A stretch of 12,911 nucleotides of DNA from Stramenopiles sp. TOSAG23-3 (Eukaryota > Sar). How positions within the stretch are numbered: position 1 is the first letter of the stretch; every line of letters starts with the position of its first letter. Of the stretch, positions 6,846 through 12,911 are shown piece after piece. The stretch covers positions 1 to 12,911 of the forward strand of contig LT642657.1 of NCBI GenBank assembly GCA_900128585.1, read 5' to 3'. The notes under the pieces were generated by a model. It had not been told where the DNA came from and did not search any database. It worked only from the letters and a program-made list of their open reading frames with translations. A program made the position numbers and the translations under genes.

Positions 6846-9458
6846 TCATGAAATACAACCAAGCTTCACGTACCACTTCTCCTTCTTACCCGCGCTTACA
6901 CTCACTTGGACAATGTTCCATCCATTTCTGGCCGGACAGTCTTCGACGTCCCATATATTTGCGCTTACATTAGAGTCAATCCGCATCGCGTCAAGGCCGC
7001 TCACCATTCTGGTCGGCAACGCAATCCATAATTTCCCAGACCTGCACGCTATGCCCGTAACGTTCACGATGAACGAGTCGTGCTCGTCGCTCACGTGGCC
7101 TTCTATGCGGCCGTCAACCATCGCACTCAAATTGAACGAGTTTCCTACCAAGACGGGTTTGTTATCGAACATGGTCGCAAGGAGCGTACGGCTACCATGG
7201 CAGTCTATGGTCAATCGAAAATCTTTCTGAAGAAGCCTTTCGTTCCAAAAATCAAAAAGTAGAAACTGCGAAAACAACTGCTGCGCCGAACCCTGGTGGT
7301 TGGTCATGCGACTAAGTTCATGCTCTAACTTCTCTTCCGCGTCAACGATGACGCTCCGGTCTTCCCAATTTATAAATGCAAACAAAGAGCTATGCGTCGA
7401 GGGATCGCCCCCACCACAGACGTACATCTGCGGATACCGGTCGAAGAGCAAGTTCCTCGCCTGCCCACACGCCAGGTTGCTGGGTGGAAGGATCTTTTTC
7501 AACAATTTTATGTTCTCAAATTTCAAGTCTGTCATGTCCTCCGAGATCACCACTACGCCCCCGGACATGCCAATGACAGTCAACTGGAGCAGCACTTCCG
7601 ATGTAGTAAGCCCGTCATCAGAGCTGCGAGTGAGGGTGAAATGCAGCGCATTCTTTAAAGCTGGGGGGCCGTCCCCTGCCGCCATTATTTTGTGCAGAAA
7701 TATCACGTCCCATGATGCGCTGGTGTCGCTGGAGACGCGCATGGCGCTAAAGTGGCCAATCGAAGGACCCATGGGTGCACCACAGCCAACCAAATACGAC
7801 TTTGGCCCTATGGCCTTTCGAATCACCTCCAGCCCCTTTCGGTAAGCTTCCACCCTGCTGCTGTACCTATCGTACCGCTCCCCGCGCCTGATTCCTGCGA
7901 CCAAGAAATCAATCTTGAAGTATGAAAACCCGTACGCCACGAGGGTCGAGAAAACGTGCGTCAGCCACGCCTGTACTTGGGGGTTGGTCGTGTCCAAACA
8001 ATAGCACAAAAAATCGCTTCCCCAGTCCGGGTTCAAATGCCCGATCAGGGGCGTTCCTGTGAGGCTGTCCCGAACGAACCATTCTGGGCGCGACCGAAAC
8101 AGCACGCTTCCCCGACCGGCGACAAATGGCGCCAGCCATATACCGGCCTCCATCCCATGCTTTCTAATTTCACGGGCAACCCCAGGCAGCCCATCCGGAA
8201 ACTTTCGGTTCGTCGTCAGCCAGTCTCCTATTTGACTCTGGTACCCGTCGTCTAACTGAACTACTTTGCACTTTAAATCGGGTGTTGCTACAAGCGCTTC
8301 AACGTTCTTTTTTACAATGTCTTGGGAGATCTTATCGTAGTACTTGTACCAGGAGCACCAGCCAATGGGGCTTTCTATTTCTCGCAGGGTTCGATGGTAG
8401 TTTTCGGGAGCGCACTCGCTCGCCCAAGTCTCCATCAACGCGTCTATGTTCCCTCGCATGATCAGAAGGGACTCCAACTTTAGCCGGACCCGGCCGTGCT
8501 CGCCTATCTCCGTCGAGAACAGCGTCTTTCCGTAATCCAACGAGCACTGCAGATGTTTGGACGCGCGGTGGAAAAAAAACTCCCCAGTCGCTTTGTTTTG
8601 CTTAGTAAACCCCAAAAGCACAGAGTCCGAGTCCCCCTTGTTCTGGAACGCGGTCATATGCTGCGACGTTAGGCCATCGTCGCGCCCCCAGTACTCCGAG
8701 TCGACGTTGTGCATCATTCCCGCAACGGGGCGACTTACGAACGGGAGGCCCATCAGGGTGTAGCTCATCCTGCTGTCGCACCCCACGGAGCCCGTCGGAG
8801 ACCAGCTCTGGAACCCGTTTATGAACATTTTGGATTGGGACAGGCGCTCTAATAATACATTTTCTAAGCTGACTTCAAACTGTACGGATATTAAACGGAC
8901 CGGGCGGTCCGTGACCGTCTCCAGTGTTGGGTACAGGTGGAGGCCATTGCTGGTGCTCGAACAAAACAGTTGGGCGTGCTCTACAGTAATCTTGACGATG
9001 TCGTCACTGAACTCGCACCCCTTGTTGCCCTTCAAGCACAAAATGTGTTTCGAGGTGGACAGTCGGCACTGAAACTTTGGCCTTACGTTGTACCAGGTTT
9101 TTGTCGGAAGTTCGTATGTACAAACGACATCCATGCTCAAGTCACTGTTGGCCGCGATCCCATGGAGGAGCATGGTCTTACTGTCGGGGTCGAACGTCAG
9201 GCCCGCACCTCGCATGTTGCGGCCCCGTTTCTTTCGAGCAGGGGGTCCGACGCACCGCTTGTACAAGGAGTTCCAAAGCCACTGCAAAAAATCCAACGGG
9301 TAGAACCATTTGTACAGGAATACGGTTAAAAACGCGTTTACACACAACAGGATGTATGAACGGGTCTGCACGAGGTAAATCAAAAGATCGAATGGTGCAA
9401 CCACAATGAATTTCATCCAAACAAGAACCTCCTCCAGCACCCCGACGGCGTACGACAT
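6846..9458 (-). CDS. Membrane-anchored GH36 (alpha-galactosidase-type) glycosidase
   Basis: An 870-residue GH36/clan GH-D protein, a retaining alpha-glycosidase family that includes alpha-galactosidases and raffinose/stachyose enzymes. It starts at a true ATG. Residues about 14-31 and 35-62 are hydrophobic and form one or two membrane segments, followed by a basic patch (KRCVGPPARKKRGR, about 67-80). Next comes a beta-rich N-terminal domain (about 90-355, with NGFQSWSPTG at 214-223). The catalytic barrel has GWCSWYKYY (366-374), QLDDGYQ (401-407), GIWLAPFVAG (439-448), YFKIDF with the predicted nucleophile D517, and RVSSDTSASWD with the predicted acid/base D578. A beta-sandwich-like C-terminal part follows (about 690-870). 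All catalytic residues appear intact. The exact sugar substrate cannot be read from sequence. Multiple N-x-S/T sites would fit a lumenal or extracellular catalytic domain, but topology is unproven. The stop is TGA. Confidence 0.88.
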   Translation of the reverse strand: MSYAVGVLEEVLVWMKFIVVAPFDLLIYLVQTRSYILLCVNAFLTVFLYKWFYPLDFLQWLWNSLYKRCVGPPARKKRGRNMRGAGLTFDPDSKTMLLHGIAANSDLSMDVVCTYELPTKTWYNVRPKFQCRLSTSKHILCLKGNKGCEFSDDIVKITVEHAQLFCSSTSNGLHLYPTLETVTDRPVRLISVQFEVSLENVLLERLSQSKMFINGFQSWSPTGSVGCDSRMSYTLMGLPFVSRPVAGMMHNVDSEYWGRDDGLTSQHMTAFQNKGDSDSVLLGFTKQNKATGEFFFHRASKHLQCSLDYGKTLFSTEIGEHGRVRLKLESLLIMRGNIDALMETWASECAPENYHRTLREIESPIGWCSWYKYYDKISQDIVKKNVEALVATPDLKCKVVQLDDGYQSQIGDWLTTNRKFPDGLPGVAREIRKHGMEAGIWLAPFVAGRGSVLFRSRPEWFVRDSLTGTPLIGHLNPDWGSDFLCYCLDTTNPQVQAWLTHVFSTLVAYGFSYFKIDFLVAGIRRGERYDRYSSRVEAYRKGLEVIRKAIGPKSYLVGCGAPMGPSIGHFSAMRVSSDTSASWDVIFLHKIMAAGDGPPALKNALHFTLTRSSDDGLTTSEVLLQLTVIGMSGGVVVISEDMTDLKFENIKLLKKILPPSNLACGQARNLLFDRYPQMYVCGGGDPSTHSSLFAFINWEDRSVIVDAEEKLEHELSRMTNHQGSAQQLFSQFLLFDFWNERLLQKDFRLTIDCHGSRTLLATMFDNKPVLVGNSFNLSAMVDGRIEGHVSDEHDSFIVNVTGIACRSGKLWIALPTRMVSGLDAMRIDSNVSANIWDVEDCPARNGWNIVQVSVSAGKKEKWYVKLGCIS

Positions 9459-9546
9459 GTTGGGGCGGCGGTGTCACGTTCTACAATTCAAACGACGACA
9501 CTCGTGTTGCTTAGCGTTTAAACAATTCGTGCACAACACGCCTTTC

Positions 9547-9558
9547 TATACATGTATA
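9547..9558. promoter_or_regulatory. Perfect 12-bp palindrome upstream of GH36 gene
   Basis: TATACATGTATA lies 88 bp upstream of the GH36 ATG. A TATA-like element (TTTTATAATA on the minus strand, about 9561-9570) is just beyond it. It may be part of the core promoter or a factor site. The AT-rich setting makes chance occurrence plausible. Confidence 0.3.
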
Positions 9559-10115
9559 TCTATTATAAAACCTTCTGCTTTTTTACCACACATGTGTTTT
9601 ACCCATTTAATTGTTTACATTCAGATTAGATTTGTTTTCAAACAGACAAACAACAACTGGATGATGATTATATAATTATATTCAAATGCAGCACGTAGAT
9701 GACACTATATTATTATTAAAATATACATTTGTTTTTTTTTAATACACACTTTTTTTTTTTTTCTTCTTCTTCGTCGATCTCTCCCTACTCTTCTTCTTGG
9801 TAAAGTATTATTAATATTCGATTCTTCTTCTTCTAGACGACTATTATTTTATCTTCTTCTTTTTTTTCTTGTTGTGTGAATTTAAAATAATAATAAGTAC
9901 CGTACTAATAGTAGCAAAGACAATGAAAAAGAAGAACATTTTGGAAGAAGAACACCAAACGACGAGGAGAGGGGAGAGGATACTGTGTACAATATTATCT
10001 TATTAATATAGCAGTTCAAACCTGGTGCTGTTGTTGTTATTTTTAAGTAATGCAATTAAAATTTAGCTTTTTCGTGTACCGCGAAAATGAATCTGTTTAT
10101 AAAAAAAAAACAGGA

Positions 10116-10159
10116 AAATTGGTTTAATATGAAAACAAATTATATAAATTGGTTTAATA
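10116..10159. repeat. 14-bp direct repeat, 30-bp period
   Basis: AAATTGGTTTAATA occurs at 10116-10129 and 10146-10159 in the 3' flank of the kinase gene. It resembles in layout, but not in sequence, the two-copy repeat downstream of the TTL-like gene. Confidence 0.7.
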
Positions 10160-10376
10160 AGTCAAAAAAGAAAGAAAAAAGCAGGTGAAACCGTTCAAGA
10201 ACCCAAACTCCTCCTTGTTTCAGAATACGAAAAAATATATTCTGATATGTCAAACTATCAGAAGATTGTTTGAGACATTTGTGATATGGAATAGTATGAC
10301 ATTTATGATATCATATAGATATCATATTTATAAAACAAGAAAATTGGCTGTTATTTCATATTTATATTTCTTGTGT

Positions 10377-12328
10377 TTATTTAATTTTAACCCCAAGCCC
10401 GACGTACTTTGTTTTGCACAAATTCACAATGTCCGGTCGATACTTTTGATCGTAGGTCAGGCAAAGCTGTATGAACTCTTTCGCTTCGTTGGAAACTTTG
10501 TTTTTGAACTTCTCAGGAAACGTGACTTCCCTGGCATTCAATATTGTCCTATCGTTCAGGATGGATTCCTGGGTCTGCCCTTCCCCAAATGGGCGCTTTC
10601 CGTAGATCATCTGGTAGTACATCACGCCCACGGACCACACGTCGACTTTCGAGGAGATCTTGGGAACCCCGTGGCCGGTTTGAAAACACTCGGGGGGCAA
10701 ATACCAGTACGTCCCGGCGCCCTGGGACGTTAGCTCCATGCTCGTAGCGTCGTCTTGCTCATCCATCAGCTTCGACAGGCCAAAGTCGGTGATTTTAGCA
10801 TACCCGTCCTTGAACAAGATGTTCCCGGGCTTCAGGTCGTAGTGGATGACCTTGTTCCCCGCAATGCCCACGTTCAGGTACCGCAGGCCGCTCAATATTT
10901 GCAGCAGGATGGCCCGGGCCTCCTTCTCCAGCAAGCATCTCTCTGTTTTCAAACGGTAGTCGAGGTCTGGACTGTCGCACCATTCCAGGACCGTCGCAAA
11001 GGACTCCTCCTCGATTCCGAACACGTCGAACTGCTTCACGATGTAGGGACAGTCCAGCTTTCGGTGAATCTGGAACTCCCGAGTGGCGTGCTTCACGTAA
11101 TTCACGCGCTTCGCCTCGCTCCACCCCGGGTTGAGCTGGTGGATTTTGACGGCAGCATAGCGGTAGTTCTTCAGATCGAAGCACTTCCACACTTCGCTAA
11201 ACCCGCCCTTCCCGAGCAGCTCGATCAGCAGCCAGCGCTTCTGGAGCACGGGCCGGTGCCGGAAGCGGGAGTTGTCCTCGTCCTTGATTCGCTTCAGCTC
11301 GCGCATGTGCTTCGCCGTAGAGGCCTCTACGCGCGCCAATTCGTCCGTCAGCTGGGCTTCCTCTGCTTTTAGTGACTGGACTTCCACGACCACCATTTCC
11401 TCCGCCAGCGCTATCTCCAAGGGGGTCATGTTTGCGGATGGGGGCGCCATGGACTTCCCGCTCTTCCACCCCGAGTTGTCCTGATTTTTCTGCCCGACCA
11501 CCTTCCTCGCCGCTTTGCACTTCGTGAGCACACTCTTCTTTCGTTTCTCCGCAGTCTCGCGCCGTTTCCCAACGCTCGCGATCTTGTTCTTAACCTCCTG
11601 CAGCAGCGCGCCGTCTTCCCAGTACTCGGAGAACTTTGTCCCGAGGCGCTGCATGGCAACCCGGCCGTACTTGTACTTGTCGGCGGCCAGTGTTCTCCTG
11701 CACTCGTCCTTTTCGAGGAGGGCCGCCTTCCGGATCACCTCAACGAGCGCTGCCGCGGCCCGGTCCTCTTGTTGCTTTTGGGAATGCTCCGTGCTTTTGA
11801 CCTTCGTTTTCAACCGGTCAATGTCTTCGTACGCCCGGTCCAAGTCCGACTTCTGCGCCCCCTGCCTGTTCGTCATCTCTTCCTCTTTGGCTCTCAGCCG
11901 CCGCTTCAGCTCTTGTATTGTCTGCTCCGAGGCCCTCTGGCTCTTCTCCAACTGCCCCTTCTCCTTCTCGGCTTGGGACAGCTGCTCTGCCAAGGCCTGT
12001 TCTCGCGATGGCGTCGTCGGTGGCCGTGCGTAGAATGCGTCGTCGTTCGGCGCGCTCGGGGACTCTAACAGCGACGTCTGCCGCTTCTTCGAACCCGTAG
12101 ACTTTTTCCGGGCGTCCCCCCCCCCCCCCCCCCCCCCCCCTCAGGTCGATCGGGGGAGTCTCCGAGTACCCCGTTTTGGCGCGGCTGGCCGTAGACGGAG
12201 TGCTCGCATGCGAGCGAAATCCCTCCCTGGAATCACTGCCGTTGCAAAATTGTGCCCCCCCCCGTCATTCTTTGCTCCAGAAGGGACCGCTTGTCTTTCT
12301 CGACCTTAGCCCAAGAGCGAGTCGACAT
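10377..12328 (-). CDS. TLK: Tousled-like serine/threonine kinase (TLK), frame broken at two G-runs
   Basis: A nuclear Ser/Thr kinase of the tousled-like family, which phosphorylates histone chaperone Asf1 and acts in replication-coupled chromatin assembly. Reading from ATG 12328 (A at -3) gives MSTRSWAKVEKDKRSLLEQR then MTGGG, like the RRxxLLExRxTGxG N-terminus of animal TLKs. That frame stops at 12233. After the G9 run (12263-12255) the next frame is Ser/Thr/Pro-rich and stays open to the G25 run (12140-12116). The third frame then runs unbroken to TAA at 10377. One G fewer in each run (8 and 24) joins all three into about 649 residues. The middle is a long coiled coil (roughly 12000-11270). 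RELKRIKDEDNSRF leads into the kinase domain (about 11235-10400), which shows GKGGFSEV, AAVKIHQL, HYDLKPGN, DFGLSK, SQGAGTYWYLPPE and DVWSVGV. HYD in place of HRD is normal for TLKs, so the kinase looks active. Confidence 0.93.
12116..12140. repeat. 25-base C homopolymer (poly-Gly tract in TLK)
   Basis: A run of 25 C on the top strand reads as a G-run inside the TLK N-terminal region. In the kinase frame it is eight GGG codons directly preceded by an in-frame TGA (12143-12141). In the upstream open frame it follows ...PPIDLR. A length divisible by three (24 or 27) would join the frames. A run this long is prone to slippage and miscalling. Confidence 0.95.
12255..12263. repeat. 9-base C homopolymer in TLK 5' coding part
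   Basis: Nine C on the top strand, read as ACG GGG GGG GG in the TLK frame that begins at 12328. The frame hits TGA at 12235-12233 soon after. A run of 8 (or 11) would continue into the long open Ser/Thr-rich frame. Confidence 0.9.
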
Positions 12329-12351
12329 GGTGTGCTGCAATGAGTGCTGCG

Positions 12352-12359
12352 CCGTTCGT
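12352..12359 (-). promoter_or_regulatory. ACGAACGG octamer upstream of TLK
   Basis: On the minus (coding) strand, ACGAACGG lies 23 bp before the TLK ATG, in the expected 5' leader. The same octamer occurs upstream of three other genes in this window. Confidence 0.4.
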
Positions 12360-12401
12360 TTCCCTGATGCGTTTATCGTTTTTCCGTGCACGCACTGGTC
12401 G

Positions 12402-12410
12402 ATAAATATA
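12402..12410 (-). promoter_or_regulatory. Candidate TATA box of the TLK gene
   Basis: The minus strand reads GGGGCTATATTTATCGAC, with TATATTTAT 73 bp upstream of the TLK ATG at 12328. With usual TATA-to-start spacing this would leave a 5' leader of about 40-50 nt containing the octamer ACGAACGG. The flanks are GC-balanced, so the element stands out from its surroundings. Confidence 0.5.
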
Positions 12411-12832
12411 GCCCCAAGTCGAAAGGTTGCCTGGTATAGATTTCCCGCCAAAACCTAGAACCTAGAAAGAGTTGGTTATTTTTCTTACGGGACGATTTGT
12501 ATCTCTTCAAGAACGCAAAAGCTTTCACAGAATTATTGTATTAATTCATTTATACAAACGCCATTTATATCTTTTTCTAAAATATTAATTAAAATAAATA
12601 AAAAATATTCACTCCTCCTCTCTATACTACAAATAATACTTGCTGCGCTGAGGAGGAAGGAGGAGGAGAAGCGAAAAAGAAATAAAAATAATAGAATATT
12701 TTTAATTCAAAAAAATAATTTATTATTACTAGTCTACAGTATTTACAATAATTATTTTATATTTTTTTTTATTCCTCCTTTTCTTCGCTGTGGTGGTGTA
12801 GTATTTTTTCTTCTTCTTTCTTTCTGTTTCTA

Positions 12833-12911
12833 TTACTGTACTGTGGTCAAATTAATTAGACTAGTATAAAATATACTTATCATCCTTCTCTAGTCATCTA
12901 TCGTTCATCAT
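12833..12911. repeat. Right copy of 79-bp perfect terminal inverted repeat
   Basis: This is the exact reverse complement of bases 1-79 and reaches the last base of the window. Interior to it (12780-12832) the top strand is TTC/TTTC-rich, mirroring the purine-rich stretch inside the left copy, but with no exact match beyond 79 bp. No flanking DNA is available to look for a target-site duplication. Confidence 0.95.

Larger units (their letters stand above)
9459..10376. other. Spacer between GH36 promoter and TLK 3' end
   Basis: About 0.9 kb with no gene supported on either strand. The GH36 promoter should lie in the first 150 bp. The rest is T-runs, TTC/CTT microsatellites (about 9760-9870), and AT-rich DNA. 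A 14-bp direct repeat AAATTGGTTTAATA sits at 10116-10129 and 10146-10159 (30-bp period). Several GATATC/ATGATAT dyads at 10300-10330 sit just downstream of the kinase stop on its own strand. Confidence 0.6.
12329..12832. other. TLK upstream region
   Basis: About 500 bp. The first 130 bp are GC-balanced and hold the TATA-like element and the octamer. From about 12470 outward the DNA becomes AT-rich, with a GGAGGA/CCTCCT-rich patch at 12640-12675 and a similar CTCCTCCTCTC patch at about 12612-12622. No gene is seen. Confidence 0.6.

Noticed and set aside
7300-7845. 181-codon open frame on the plus strand opposite the GH36 gene
   Set aside because: Antisense shadow of the GH36 catalytic region, whose motifs are clear on the minus strand.
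10824-10850. HYD instead of HRD in the kinase catalytic loop taken as a sign of a dead kinase
   Set aside because: HYDLKPGN is the normal sequence in tousled-like kinases, and the Lys, Asp and DFG residues are all present.
10755-11372. Long open frame on the plus strand opposite the kinase
   Set aside because: Antisense shadow of the conserved kinase domain and coiled coil; its composition follows from the kinase codons and it shows no family motif.
12233-12451. Separate small gene upstream of the kinase on the minus strand
   Set aside because: From its ATG at 12328 it encodes the conserved TLK N-terminus, so it is the 5' end of the kinase gene cut off by a homopolymer frameshift. The part before that ATG is promoter and leader.
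1-12911. DNA transposon or virus-derived element with terminal repeats
   Set aside because: No transposase, integrase, polymerase or capsid gene is visible in any frame. The five genes look like cellular genes.
1-12911. tRNA, rRNA or other structured RNA genes
   Set aside because: No cloverleaf with a GGTTCGAATCC-type arm or rRNA signature was recognised on either strand by eye. A covariance-model scan would be needed to exclude small ncRNAs.

Overview
The window looks like a stretch of nuclear DNA from a small-genome unicellular eukaryote, probably an alga or another protist. The signs are five long, mostly intron-free genes of eukaryotic families: a tubulin-tyrosine-ligase-like enzyme, the ER membrane complex subunit EMC2, a tousled-like kinase, a membrane-anchored GH36 glycosidase and a BAHD/condensation-fold acyltransferase. 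Each gene stands alone with no operon-type packing. The spacers are very AT-rich and full of homopolymers and microsatellites, while the coding DNA has balanced composition. Stops are TGA and TAA under the standard code. I cannot fix the lineage from sequence alone. No bacterial, viral or transposon gene is visible.

Layout: (1) 1-79 is the left copy of a 79-bp perfect terminal inverted repeat, followed by AT-rich DNA with a (GTT)n tract and a hairpin. (2) 683-2812 (+) encodes a TTL/TTLL-family amino-acid ligase. (3) 3218-4468 (-) encodes an HxxxDG acyltransferase whose 3' end converges on the TTL gene. (4) 4469-5570 is a long divergent promoter region with 7-bp minisatellites. (5) 5689-6537 (+) encodes EMC2, probably with a tiny upstream exon. 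(6) 6846-9458 (-) encodes a GH36 protein with an N-terminal hydrophobic region. (7) 9459-10376 is AT-rich spacer. (8) 10377-12328 (-) encodes a tousled-like kinase whose reading frame is broken at two G-runs (9 and 25 bases), each apparently one base too long. (9) 12833-12911 is the right copy of the inverted repeat.

The genes do not form an obvious pathway. They look like unrelated housekeeping genes in a compact genome: cytoskeleton modification, acyl transfer, ER membrane-protein insertion, glycan processing and chromatin/replication signalling. The points most worth checking are the exact terminal inverted repeat, the two homopolymer frameshifts in the kinase, the membrane-anchored glycosidase architecture, and an octamer (ACGAACGG) that recurs upstream of four of the five genes.
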